Positions 27,107-35,144 of a stretch of DNA of 64,000 nt are shown here, piece by piece (positions within the stretch are counted from its first letter, which is position 1; each line of letters starts with the position of its first letter). A program made the translations under genes and the position numbers. This stretch comes from Streptomyces sp. NBC_01142 (lineage in GTDB: Bacteria; Actinomycetota; Actinomycetes; Streptomycetales; Streptomycetaceae), in NCBI RefSeq assembly GCF_026341125.1, contig NZ_JAPEOR010000002.1, positions 2,678,501 to 2,742,500 of the forward strand, in the 5' to 3' direction. The notes below the pieces were generated by a model. The model was not told the DNA's origin. It made no database searches and saw only the letters and a list, made by a program, of their open reading frames with translations.

Positions 27107-27523
27107 ATGGGCTTGAGAGGCTTGAGACTTCGTACGGGCGCTCCGCGCCGCAGTGCCGGGCTGCCCCGACTCCTCGGGGCCCTGGCGGTCATGACCACCG
27201 CCGTGACCGGGGTGGTGGTTCCGGGGCAGGCCGCGGCCGAGGTCGTCTCCCCCCTCGGCGGCCGCGTGGCTCCCGCCGTCGCGTCGCCGGACCCGGTCCC
27301 GGAACCTGATTCGGATTCGGATTCGGACCGGGTCCCTGATTCGGATTCGGACCGGGTCCCGGGCCGGAACGCCCCTCCCCTGCCCGCGCCGAGTCCCGCC
27401 GGCGAGATGGCCAGGAGCAGCAGCGCGGCCGAGCGGCTGTGGCTGCTGGGCGGTGTGGCGCTGAGCCTGGCCGCGGCCGGAGTGGTCGCCATCGCCGCCA
27501 CGCGCGTGCGCCGCAACCCATGA
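27107..27523 (+). CDS. Small exported protein with C-terminal membrane anchor
   Basis: The 138-aa protein has an N-terminal signal peptide (LLGALAVMTTAVTGVVVPGQ, cleavage near QAAAEV), a Pro/Asp/Ser-rich middle encoded by repeated GATTCG units, and a C-terminal helix (LWLLGGVALSLAAAGVVAIA) ending in ATRVRRNP. The layout is that of a short cell-wall-spanning protein. No function is recognised. It lies between gpgS and otsA on the same strand. Confidence 0.72.
   Translation: MGLRGLRLRTGAPRRSAGLPRLLGALAVMTTAVTGVVVPGQAAAEVVSPLGGRVAPAVASPDPVPEPDSDSDSDRVPDSDSDRVPGRNAPPLPAPSPAGEMARSSSAAERLWLLGGVALSLAAAGVVAIAATRVRRNP
27307..27361. repeat. GATTCG and GGACCGGGTCCC repeats inside the small exported protein gene
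   Basis: Runs of GATTCG/GATTCGGATTCG are followed by GGACCGGGTCCC, and the whole about 30-bp block is repeated. The repeats keep the reading frame and give (DS)n and RVP peptides. Confidence 0.75.
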
Positions 27524-27600
27524 CCTGTTTGCCACGATCGTCGCCCCCTGAGAGCCGCACGCACGTTTGAGGGTTTACGGGACGGGCTAGGTTTCGGCAC

Positions 27601-29058
27601 ATGGTCTCCGAGCACACTGCTGCCCAGGTCCTCGTCGCGTCCAACCGCGGCCCGGTCTCGTACACACTGAGCGAGGACGGCTCGCTGGGTGCCCGCCGCG
27701 GCGGGGGCGGGCTGGTTTCCGGACTCTCCGCCATCGGCTCCGAAGCAGAGGCGCTGTGGGTGTGCGCCGCGCTGAGCGACGGAGACCGCGAGGCGGTCCG
27801 GAGCGGGGTCGGCGAGCCCGGCGTGCGGATGCTCGACATCGACGCGTCCGTCCACTCCGACGCGTACAACGGCATCGCGAACTCCGTGCTCTGGTTCGTC
27901 CACCACATGCTGTACCAGACCCCGCTGGAACCGGTCTTCGACGCCGAGTTCCGGCGGCAGTGGGGTGCGTACGAGACGTACAACCGGGCCTTCGCCGAGG
28001 CGCTGGCCGAGAGCGCGGCCGAGGGCGCGGCGGTCCTGGTGCAGGACTACCACCTGGCGCTGGTCCCGGGGATGCTCCGGGAGCTGCGGCCCGACCTGCG
28101 GATCGGGCACTTCTCGCACACGCCGTGGGCGCCCATCGAGTACTTCAGGATGCTGCCGGACGACATCGGCGAGCAGTTGCTGCTCGGAATGCTCGGCGCC
28201 GACCGGGTGGGATTCCTGACCTGGCGGTGGGCGCAGGCGTTCCAGGGCTGCTGCGGGGCGGCGCTGACGGCGCACGACGTGACGACGTACTGGCCGAAGG
28301 ACGAGCCGCCCAGCGTCGAGTTCCGGCCGCACGGGCAGCAGCGCAAGCGGACGGTGATCGGCGTGCACGGGCTCGGCGCGGACGCGGACTTCCTGCGGGA
28401 GCGGTCGCGGCGGGCCGATGTGGAGGAGCGGCTGGCCGCGCTGCGCGAGCAGGTGGGCCCGGGACGGAAGACGATCGTCCGGGTGGACCGTACGGAGCTG
28501 TCGAAGAACATCGTGCGGGGCATGCTGGCCTACCGGGCCCTGCTCGACGACCACCCCGAGTGGCGGGGCCGGGTCGTCCATGTCGCCTTCGCGTACCCGT
28601 CGCGGCAGGACCTGGCCGTCTACCGGGAGTACACGGCCGAGGTGTCCCGGGTCGCGGAGGAGATCAACTCCCTTTACGGAACGGGCGACTGGACCCCGGT
28701 CGTCCTCCATGTGAAGGACGACTTCGCCCGCTCGCTGGCCGCATACCGGCTGGCGGACGTGGCCCTGGTCAACCCGATCCGCGACGGCATGAATCTGGTC
28801 GCCAAGGAGATCCCGATCGTCTCGGACCACGGCGTCGCCCTGGTCCTCTCGCGCGAGGCGGGCGCCCACGAGGAGCTGCGCGAGGACGCGATCACGGTGA
28901 ACCCGTACGACGTGACGGGCACGGCGGCGGCGCTCCACAAGGCCCTGACCATGCCGGAGGCCGAGCGGGCGGAACACACCAAGCGGCTGGCCGCGGCGGC
29001 GACCGCGCTGCCACCGCAGCGGTGGTTCCTGGAGCAGCTGGAGGCGCTGCGCGCGTAG
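27601..29058 (+). CDS. otsA: Trehalose-6-phosphate synthase
   Basis: The 485-aa GT20 enzyme joins a nucleotide-glucose to glucose-6-P. Motifs include SNRGPVSYTL with the RRGGGGLVSGL donor loop, VQDYHLALVPGMLR, HFSHTPWAPIEYFRMLP, and the C-terminal site ALVNPIRDGMNLVAKE. ATG at 27601 gives the normal N-terminus. The matching phosphatase otsB is encoded convergently at 29321-30190, so the two halves of the OtsAB route are separate transcripts here. Confidence 0.96.
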   Translation: MVSEHTAAQVLVASNRGPVSYTLSEDGSLGARRGGGGLVSGLSAIGSEAEALWVCAALSDGDREAVRSGVGEPGVRMLDIDASVHSDAYNGIANSVLWFVHHMLYQTPLEPVFDAEFRRQWGAYETYNRAFAEALAESAAEGAAVLVQDYHLALVPGMLRELRPDLRIGHFSHTPWAPIEYFRMLPDDIGEQLLLGMLGADRVGFLTWRWAQAFQGCCGAALTAHDVTTYWPKDEPPSVEFRPHGQQRKRTVIGVHGLGADADFLRERSRRADVEERLAALREQVGPGRKTIVRVDRTELSKNIVRGMLAYRALLDDHPEWRGRVVHVAFAYPSRQDLAVYREYTAEVSRVAEEINSLYGTGDWTPVVLHVKDDFARSLAAYRLADVALVNPIRDGMNLVAKEIPIVSDHGVALVLSREAGAHEELREDAITVNPYDVTGTAAALHKALTMPEAERAEHTKRLAAAATALPPQRWFLEQLEALRA

Positions 29059-29074
29059 GCGTGTCTTTCGGGTG

Positions 29075-29290
29075 TCTTGCGGGTGCTTTCGAGTGTCTTG
29101 CGGGTGCCTCGGGGTGTCCTCGGCAGCGTGCCGGATCAGTGAGCGGGATCTGGCGTGGTGCGTCCGTCGCAAGGCGAACACACCTCCTGGCCGCGGGCGG
29201 CGTGGGAGACGGTCCAGCCCCGGCGAAGGGCGCGGTGGGAGACGGTCCAGCCCCGGCGAACGGCGCGGTGGGAGACGGCCGGCGCCGGGC
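29075..29290. repeat. Direct repeats between otsA and otsB
   Basis: GGGTGTCTTGCGGGTGC-type repeats (29065-29125) are followed by a 33-bp unit beginning GTGGGAGACGGTCCAGCCCC at about 29202, 29235 and (partly) 29268. The stretch is non-coding and also carries the 3' region of otsB. Confidence 0.7.
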
Positions 29291-29320
29291 CGCGTGCGCG
29301 GTGGCAGGCGCCGGGCGCGG

Positions 29321-30190
29321 TCAGCCCCGGGCCGGGGGCGAGATGGCCGCCGCCAGCGCCGCGAGGAACTTGACCACCGCGACGGGGCCGCCCGGCAGCA
29401 GCAGATCCGCGCGGTCCGCCAGCTCCGGGACCTCCGCGCTGCCGCTGCACACCAGCAGGCCGGGGACGCCGTCCGAGCGAAGCTTCTCGACCGCCCCGAA
29501 GGCGGGCAGGTCGCCGAGGTCGTCCCCGGCGTAGAGCACGGCCTGGGCGTCCACCTCCCGTACGTACTCCAGCAGTGCCACGCCCTTGTCCATGCCGGGC
29601 GGGCGCAGCTCCAGGACCATGCGGCCCGGCTCCACGATCAGACCGTGGCGCGCGGCGAGCGCGGCGAGCGGTTCGCGCAGGGCCTCGAAGGCGGCCTGCG
29701 GGTCGGACGCGCGGCGGGTGTGGACCGCGACGGCCTGCCCCTTCTCCTCGATCCAGGTGCCGCTCCAGGACCCGATCCGGTCCAGGAACCCCGGCAGTTC
29801 GGCGCGGGCGGCCGCGACCCCGGGGAAGGGAGTGGGCGTACGGACGGTGCCGCTGACCGCATCCCACCGCTCGGCGCCGTAGTGGCCGAGGACGACGAGG
29901 TGATCGAGGCCCGGCACCCCGGCGAAGCCGCCGTACCGGACGGCGACACCGGCGGGCCGGCCGGTGACCACGGCGACGGAGGCGACCTGCGGCGCGAGCG
30001 CGGCGAGCGCGGGAACGGCACCGGGGTGGGCGCGGGCCCGCTCGGGGTCGGGCACGATCTCGGCGAGGGTGCCGTCGAAGTCGAGGGCGACGACGGCTGT
30101 GCCCGGCCGGGCAAGAAGTGCGGCCAGACCGTCACGGCCCGCCGGGGTGGACGGCGTCGGCAAAGGGTGCGCGTACGGGGAGCTGCCCAT
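29321..30190 (-). CDS. otsB: Trehalose-6-phosphate phosphatase
   Basis: The 289-aa HAD phosphatase has motif I ALDFDGTLAEIVPDP (nucleophile Asp), VAVVTGRPAGVA, GMDKGVALLEYV and motif IV LYAGDDLGDLPAFGAV. It removes phosphate from trehalose-6-P made by OtsA. It starts with ATG (MGSSPYAHPLP). It is convergent to otsA with a repeat-filled gap, and lies 10 bp after the DUF3263 gene on the same strand. Confidence 0.95.
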   Translation of the reverse strand: MGSSPYAHPLPTPSTPAGRDGLAALLARPGTAVVALDFDGTLAEIVPDPERARAHPGAVPALAALAPQVASVAVVTGRPAGVAVRYGGFAGVPGLDHLVVLGHYGAERWDAVSGTVRTPTPFPGVAAARAELPGFLDRIGSWSGTWIEEKGQAVAVHTRRASDPQAAFEALREPLAALAARHGLIVEPGRMVLELRPPGMDKGVALLEYVREVDAQAVLYAGDDLGDLPAFGAVEKLRSDGVPGLLVCSGSAEVPELADRADLLLPGGPVAVVKFLAALAAAISPPARG

Positions 30191-30200
30191 GCACCCGACC

Positions 30201-30476
30201 CTATCGGCGACTTCGGCGCGCGTCTCTCACACGGCGGAGCCGGTTGACCGTGACCGGATCGTGGACCAGGGCGCGCTCGTCGTCGATGAGGGCGTTCAGG
30301 AGCTGGTAGTAGCGGACCGGGGAGATGCCGAGCTGCTCCCTGATGGCCCGCTCCTTCGCGCCGGGCCCCGGCCAGGAGTGACGCTCCATGGCCAGTACGG
30401 CACGGTCGCGCTCGGAGAGCACCTCGTTGTCGGCCCGCTGCTCGTCGGCCGGCTCATCGGTCATACGAACCAACAT
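30201..30476 (-). CDS. DUF3263 small DNA-binding-like protein
   Basis: The 91-aa protein matches DUF3263: LSERDRAVLAMERHSWPGPG, AKERAIREQLGISPVRYYQL and LNALIDDERALVHDPVTVNR. The fold looks like a helix-turn-helix, and a regulatory role is assumed from that. The ATG at 30476 and one at 30464 (MTDEPADEQ) are both possible. It precedes otsB by 10 bp and follows the substrate-binding lipoprotein by 35 bp on the same strand. Confidence 0.85.
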   Translation of the reverse strand: MLVRMTDEPADEQRADNEVLSERDRAVLAMERHSWPGPGAKERAIREQLGISPVRYYQLLNALIDDERALVHDPVTVNRLRRVRDARRSRR

Positions 30477-30511
30477 ATCCGCGCGGCGAGGCTCGCTGCC
30501 CTGCCGCTGAC

Positions 30512-31783
30512 CTACTCGGCGTTCTCCGCGGCGGTGGCGTCACGGGCTATCCGGCCCAGGGTGGCCGCCGGGCTGCCGTCCTTCTCCACCGCAGTGCCGA
30601 TGTTCTTCTTGATGTTCTCGCTGACCGCGGCCCACGACGTCTTGCCGACCGGCGGAAGCACCGAGGTCGGGAGCTCCTCGAGGAACTTCTTCAGGTCCTT
30701 GTGCTCCGGGTTCTTCTCCATCGCCTCGGACGCGGAGATCGTCACCGGCAGCAGGTCGTTCTGGCCCGCAAACTCCAGGACGTTCTTGTCACTGAAGACG
30801 AAGTCCAGGAACTTGCCGATCTCGGCCCGGTGGTCGTTCTGCTTGAAGCCCATGATCCAGTCGGCGACGCCCATCGCCGCCTTGGCCTCGCCCTCCTTGC
30901 CGGGCAGCGGCACCTTGCCGACCTCCACGCCCGCCTTCTTGGCGGCCTGCATCAGCGAGGGGTGGCCGTTGAGCATGCCGACCTCGCCGCGGGTGAAGGC
31001 GGCGAAGGCATCCTTGCGGTTCAGCTTGGAGGGAGCGACCGGGCCGGTGAGCTTCTGGTCGACCAGGTTGTCCTTCAGCCAGTCGAAGGTCTCTATGTTC
31101 TGCGGCGAGTCGATGGAGTACTTGTCGACCGCGTCGGTGTACCCGTCACCGCCGCTGAGCAGCCACATCATGGTCTCGGCCTGGGCCTCTTCCGGCCCCA
31201 GCGGCAGCGCGAAGGGGAACTTCACGTCCGTGTTCAGCTTCAGCTTCTCGGCGTCGGCCCGCAGGTCGTCCCAGGTCTCGGGGTCCTCGGTGATACCGGC
31301 CTCGGTGAAGAGCTTCTTGTTGTAGAAGAGCAGCCGGGTGGAGGCGACGAACGGCAGTCCGTACTGCACGCGCCGCTGCTCGCCGGCGTCGACGAGCGGG
31401 CCGAGGAAGTTGGACTGCACCGGGATGGAGAGCATCTGGTCGGCGGTGTAGAGCTTGTCCGCAGCGGCGTAGTCGGCATACGCGCCGATCTGAGCGATGT
31501 CCGGGGCGTCGCCGGCCTTGACCATCTCGGCGACCTTGCGGTCGACGTCGTTCCAGGACTCGATCTGAACGTCGATCTTGATGCCGGGGTTCTCGGACTC
31601 GAAGGCGCCGGCCAGATCGGCCCAGTACTTCTTGCTGCTCTCGCCACCGGCCACGTCGTAGTCGGCCGCCACCAACTTGAGAGTGACCTCGCCGGAGCCG
31701 CTCGAGCTGCCACAGCCCGAGAGCGCCACCGTCGTACCCAGTGCGGCGAATACCGCGGTCAAACCCAAGAAGCGCCGCTGCAC
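30512..31783 (-). CDS. ABC-transporter substrate-binding lipoprotein (sugar, family 1)
   Basis: The 423-aa lipoprotein has lipobox VALSGC (Cys about 24) and a periplasmic-binding-protein fold: WADLAGAFESENPGIKIDVQ, KAGDAPDIAQIGAYADYAAA, and YKK-type closing loops. No permease genes adjoin it, so it is an orphan binding protein or works with permeases elsewhere, probably energised by MsiK. GTG at 31783. It is divergent from the SIS isomerase gene across a region with a DasR-like site. The ligand is inferred to be an amino sugar or its oligomer from context only. Confidence 0.9.
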   Translation of the reverse strand: MQRRFLGLTAVFAALGTTVALSGCGSSSGSGEVTLKLVAADYDVAGGESSKKYWADLAGAFESENPGIKIDVQIESWNDVDRKVAEMVKAGDAPDIAQIGAYADYAAADKLYTADQMLSIPVQSNFLGPLVDAGEQRRVQYGLPFVASTRLLFYNKKLFTEAGITEDPETWDDLRADAEKLKLNTDVKFPFALPLGPEEAQAETMMWLLSGGDGYTDAVDKYSIDSPQNIETFDWLKDNLVDQKLTGPVAPSKLNRKDAFAAFTRGEVGMLNGHPSLMQAAKKAGVEVGKVPLPGKEGEAKAAMGVADWIMGFKQNDHRAEIGKFLDFVFSDKNVLEFAGQNDLLPVTISASEAMEKNPEHKDLKKFLEELPTSVLPPVGKTSWAAVSENIKKNIGTAVEKDGSPAATLGRIARDATAAENAE

Positions 31784-31880
31784 AGCTCTTCCCCACCCTC
31801 TGCTGTTGATTGCCCGTTTGTTCCAGGGTCCCCCGTGACGTCCTGTGAGATGAGCTGCGATATTTCCTCATGACGGGGTA

Positions 31881-31896
31881 TGAGGTCTACACCACC
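31881..31896. promoter_or_regulatory. DasR-like operator between lipoprotein and SIS genes
   Basis: TGAGGTCTACACCACC matches 12 of 16 dre positions with the GGTCTA and ACC core. It is weaker than the other three sites in this window. Confidence 0.45.
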
Positions 31897-31902
31897 GGTG
31901 GT
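31891..31902. promoter_or_regulatory. Perfect palindrome ACCACCGGTGGT
   Basis: The 12-bp palindrome overlaps the right half of the DasR-like site, so two regulators could compete here. The binder is unknown. Confidence 0.45.
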
Positions 31903-32005
31903 ATCACTTCTGCAACGTCACCACCAAAGTGGGGCGGCATTGCCCGCGTACGGCGCGGGCTGCTAAGCACGTCCCGTCCCGGCACGCAGTGGGCGGTGCC
32001 CGTCC

Positions 32006-32073
32006 TGAGTCCCGAGCCCCGAGCCCCGAGCCCCGAGCCCCAAGTCCCGAGTCCCGAGTCCCGAGTCCCTGAG
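32006..32073. repeat. Seven-bp CCCGAGC/CCCGAGT tandem array
   Basis: About nine units of CCCGAGC then CCCGAGT lie just before the SIS-gene ribosome-binding site (AGGAG at 32090-32094). Confidence 0.8.
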
Positions 32074-32103
32074 TTACGCGTACATCGCTAGGAGTCTTGC
32101 CGC

Positions 32104-33000
32104 ATGTCCCGTACCGCAGCAGAGATAGCCACCCAGCCCACCTGCTGGCGCCGAGCGGCCGAGGCCGCCGCCGCCTTCGAGGGACTGCCGAAGCCGGGTG
32201 AGCGCGTGGCCGTCACCGGATGCGGGACGTCCTGGTTCATGGCGATCGCCTACGCGGCGCTGCGTGAGGCTGCGGGGCAGGGGGAGACCGACGCGTTCGC
32301 GTCGTCCGAGTTCCCGGCGGGCCGGTCCTACGACCGGGTCGTCGCGATCACCCGTTCCGGCACCACGACGGAGGTGCTTGAGCTGCTGGACGCCCTGCGG
32401 GGCAAGGTCCCCACGCTGGCCCTGACGGCCGATCCGAAGACGCCCGTCATGGAGGCGGCGGACGCGGTGGCGGTGCTCGACTGGGCGGACGAGGAGTCGG
32501 TCGTCCAGACCCGGTTCGCGACGACGGCGCTGGCGTTCCTGCGGGCGGGGCTCGGCGACATCCCGGGCGTGAAGTCCCTCACGGACGCGGCGGTCGACGC
32601 GGAGCTCGCGATCACCGAGCCGCTGCCGGAAGCGGTCGTGGCGGCGGAGCAGTGGACGTTCCTGGGCCGCGGCTGGACGTACGGGCTGGCGCTGGAGGCG
32701 GGCCTGAAGATGCGCGAGGCGGCGGGCGCGTGGACGGAGTCGTACCCCGCGATGGAGTACCGCCACGGCCCGATCTCGATCACCGGCCCGGGGCGGGTGA
32801 CCTGGGTCTTCGGGCCGCTTCCGGAAGGCCTGGCCGGGGATGTGGCCCGGGTGGGCGGCACGCTGGTGGCCCGCCAGGAGGCGGACCCGCTGGCGGACCT
32901 GATCCGCGCGCAGCGCCTGGCGGTGACGCTTGCGGAGTCGCGGGGCTTCGACCCGGACCACCCCCGCAACCTGACGCGCAGCGTCATCCTCACCTCCTGA
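32104..33000 (+). CDS. SIS-domain sugar isomerase/deaminase (AgaS/GlmS-C type)
   Basis: The 298-aa protein has two SIS units: VAVTGCGTSWFMAIAYAALR with VAITRSGTTTEVLELLDALR, then LALEAGLKMREAAGAWTESY and AMEYRHGPISITGPG. This arrangement is that of AgaS-like deaminases and the GlmS isomerase half. It would convert an amino-sugar phosphate to the ketose phosphate with loss of ammonia (GlcN-6-P to Fru-6-P, or GalN-6-P to Tag-6-P). AGGAG precedes the ATG. The upstream region holds a DasR-like site. It lies 1.2 kb before nagK, separated by repeats. Confidence 0.88.
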   Translation: MSRTAAEIATQPTCWRRAAEAAAAFEGLPKPGERVAVTGCGTSWFMAIAYAALREAAGQGETDAFASSEFPAGRSYDRVVAITRSGTTTEVLELLDALRGKVPTLALTADPKTPVMEAADAVAVLDWADEESVVQTRFATTALAFLRAGLGDIPGVKSLTDAAVDAELAITEPLPEAVVAAEQWTFLGRGWTYGLALEAGLKMREAAGAWTESYPAMEYRHGPISITGPGRVTWVFGPLPEGLAGDVARVGGTLVARQEADPLADLIRAQRLAVTLAESRGFDPDHPRNLTRSVILTS

Positions 33001-33870
33001 GCACGGGGGCCGCGGGCGGCCTCCGGCACGGGTCCCTTCGGCGTGCGGCTCGGGCCTGTGGCGCGGGGTCCTGCCTTGGCGCGGGCGCATCCGGCTCGGG
33101 CCCCTGCTCGCTGCGGGCGCGGGTGGCTCGGGCTCGTGGTGCGGGGTCCTGTCCGGTGCGGGCTCCGGGGCCCCTCCGGGCTCGACTCCTCGGAGTCGGC
33201 GGCATACAGGGCCCCGATTTCGCGGGCCGGGTCCTGCCGCCAATCCCCTGCGGGGACGACCCTGCACGGCCCCTCCCCCAGCGGAACGGGACGGGCGTGG
33301 GCCAGCCCGTGGCTCGGGGGCCTGTCCGGTGCGGGCGCATGTGACTCGGGCCCGTGGTGCGGGGTCCCGTCCGGTGCGGGCGCGGGTGGCTCGGGCCTGT
33401 GGCGCGGGGTCCTGCCTTGGCGCGGGCGCATCCGGCTCGGGCCCGTGGCGCGGGGCCCTGTCCAGTGCGGGCTCCGGGGCCCCTCCGGGCTCGACTCCTC
33501 GGAGTCGGCGGCATACAGGGCCCCGATTTCGCGGGCCGGGTCCTGCCGCCAATCCCCTGCGGGGACGACCCTGCACGGCCCCTCCCCCAGCGGAACGGGA
33601 CGGGCGTGGGCCAGCCCGTGGCTCGGGGGCCTGCCTTGGCGCGGGCGCGGGTGGCTCGGGCCCGTGGCGCGGGGCCCTGTCCAGTGCGGGCTCCGGGGCC
33701 CCTCCGGGCTCGACTCCTCGGAGTCGGCGGCATACAGGGCCCTGTCTTAGTGGGCCCGGTCCTGCCGCCAATCCCCTGCGGGGACGACCCTCCACGGCCC
33801 CTCCCTACCAGAACGGGAAATGGGTGTGGGCCCGCCCCTGTGGTGCGGGTCCGGCAGCCCTCACACCTCG
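33001..33870. repeat. Long GC-rich repeat tract with three about 170-bp units and 45-bp sub-units
   Basis: A unit starting GTGCGGGCTCCGGGGCCCCT occurs at 33156, 33465 and 33684 and runs about 150-170 bp through a GACTCC-TC-GGAGTC palindrome to CAGCGGAACGGGAC. Between units lie 44-46-bp sub-repeats containing GGCTCGGGC and GGCGCGGGG. Copies 1 and 2 are nearly identical; copy 3 differs in its middle. All six frames stay open because copy offsets are 309 and 219 bp and stops are rare at this GC. No ribosome site or recognised protein supports a gene. Confidence 0.85.
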
Positions 33871-34140
33871 AAAGTCCCCGCCGAGCCGGATGCGGCGACG
33901 CGAAGCCGCAGCGTGGTGGGGGGTGCGGGAGCGTCAACCGCCACGCCCCGCCGCACGGCACCAGCGGCCCCTGTTTCTCGGGCTCCGCGGCGAAGCCGCC
34001 GGAGCGGTGGGGGTGCGGGCGTCAGCCCCCGCACCCCCACGGGGGGCTGGGGGCACCGCCCCCAGTTCGGGAAGGGGCGGGGTGGGGGAACAAGCCCACG
34101 GTCACCGAACACGCTTCCCCCTCCAGGGCCCCGTTTTGTA
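33871..34140. repeat. Hairpin-rich GC element (Streptomyces intergenic-repeat type)
   Basis: Several nested inverted repeats occur, for example CCCCCGCACCCCCACGGGGG and GGGGGCACCGCCCCCAG, ending with GGGAAGGGGCGGGGTGGGGG. Similar elements recur between genes in Streptomyces, from memory of the genus. No gene is supported here. Confidence 0.55.
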
Positions 34141-34162
34141 TGCGTCCGCAACAATCCGTCGT

Positions 34163-34178
34163 AGTGGACTAGACCTTT
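34163..34178. promoter_or_regulatory. DasR-like operator (dre) upstream of nagK
   Basis: AGTGGACTAGACCTTT matches 13 of 16 dre positions with a full CTAGACC core. It ends 27 bp before the nagK start. nagK-nagA is a known DasR target in S. coelicolor. Confidence 0.75.
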
Positions 34179-34205
34179 CCTGGGTGTACGCGCCAGACTG
34201 TGCAC

Positions 34206-35144
34206 GTGAGACACGTCATCGCCCTCGATGTGGGCGGCACCGGGATGAAGGCCGCCCTCGTCGGGGTGGACGGGACGCTGCTGTACGAGGCGCGGCGCGC
34301 GACCGGGCGGGAGCGCGGGGCCGACGCCGTCGTCGATTCCGTCCTCGGTTTCGCCGCCGAGCTGCACGCGCACGGCTCCGAACACCTCGGCGAGCCCGCC
34401 GAGGCCGCCGGAGTCGCCGTCCCCGGCATCGTCGACGCCGACCGCGGCATCGCCGTCTACGCCGCCAACCTCGGCTGGCGCGATGTGCCGCTCAGAGCGC
34501 AACTCGCCGAGCGGCTCGGCGGCGTACCCGTCGCCCTCGGGCACGACGTCCGGACCGGCGGCCTCGCCGAGGGCCGGATCGGGGCCGGCAAGGGCGCCGA
34601 CCGGTTCCTGTTCGTGGCGCTCGGCACCGGCATCGCCGGGGCCATCGGTGTCGCCGGGGCGATCGAGGCCGGCGCCCACGGGTCTGCCGGCGAGATCGGC
34701 CACATCGTGGTGCGGCCACAGGGCCCCGCCTGCGGCTGCGGCCAACGCGGCTGCCTCGAGACCCTCGCCTCCGCCGCCGCGGTGACAAAGGCCTGGGCGG
34801 AGGCCTCCGGCGACGCGGACGCGGACGCCGCCGACTGCGCGAAGGCCGTCGCGTCGGGCGACGAGAGGGCCGTACGGGTCTGGCAGAACGCCATCGGCGC
34901 CCTCGCCGACGGGCTCGTCACCGCGCTCACCCTCCTCGACCCCCGCACCCTGATCATCGGTGGCGGTCTCGCCGAGGCAGGGGAAACCTTGTTCACACCA
35001 CTTCGGGCCGCGGTCGAGGAGCGAGTCACGTTCCAGAAGCTGCCCGCCATCGTCCCGGCGGCCCTCGGGGACACTGCCGGCTGCCTGGGCGCAGGGCTGC
35101 TCGCCTGGGATCTGCTCGCCATCGACTCGGAGGTAACCGACTAA
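34206..35144 (+). CDS. nagK: ROK-family N-acetylglucosamine kinase
   Basis: The 312-aa ROK kinase has ATP motif ALDVGGTGMKAALVGVDG, catalytic Asp in VALGHDVRTGGLAEGRIG, AHGSAGEIGHIVVRPQGP and the zinc cluster CGCGQRGCLETL. It phosphorylates an N-acetylhexosamine at O6, GlcNAc in the S. coelicolor counterpart. GTG at 34206 gives the family-like MRHVIALD start; a GTG at 34200 would add two residues. The start follows the dre site closely. Its stop overlaps the nagA ATG by 1 base (TAATG). Confidence 0.92.
   Translation: MRHVIALDVGGTGMKAALVGVDGTLLYEARRATGRERGADAVVDSVLGFAAELHAHGSEHLGEPAEAAGVAVPGIVDADRGIAVYAANLGWRDVPLRAQLAERLGGVPVALGHDVRTGGLAEGRIGAGKGADRFLFVALGTGIAGAIGVAGAIEAGAHGSAGEIGHIVVRPQGPACGCGQRGCLETLASAAAVTKAWAEASGDADADAADCAKAVASGDERAVRVWQNAIGALADGLVTALTLLDPRTLIIGGGLAEAGETLFTPLRAAVEERVTFQKLPAIVPAALGDTAGCLGAGLLAWDLLAIDSEVTD

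Larger units (their letters stand above)
31784..32103. promoter_or_regulatory. Divergent promoter region between binding lipoprotein and SIS isomerase
   Basis: The 320-bp gap contains a DasR-like site (31881-31896), an adjoining 12-bp perfect palindrome (31891-31902) and a 7-bp repeat array (32006-32073). No gene is seen. Confidence 0.7.

Noticed and set aside
33001..33870. Possible CRISPR array
   Set aside because: Units are long (45 and about 170 bp), unequal, and have no constant short repeat with unique spacers; no cas genes nearby.
32990..33961. Minus-strand frame of 323 codons with repeating Pro/Arg peptide
   Set aside because: No ribosome site, signal or known family; the repeats explain the open frame. 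Kept as a repeat and as a finding, not as a gene.
33329..35143. Long open frame running into nagA
   Set aside because: It is open only because of the GC-rich repeat tract; nagA starts at 35144 by homology and overlap with nagK.
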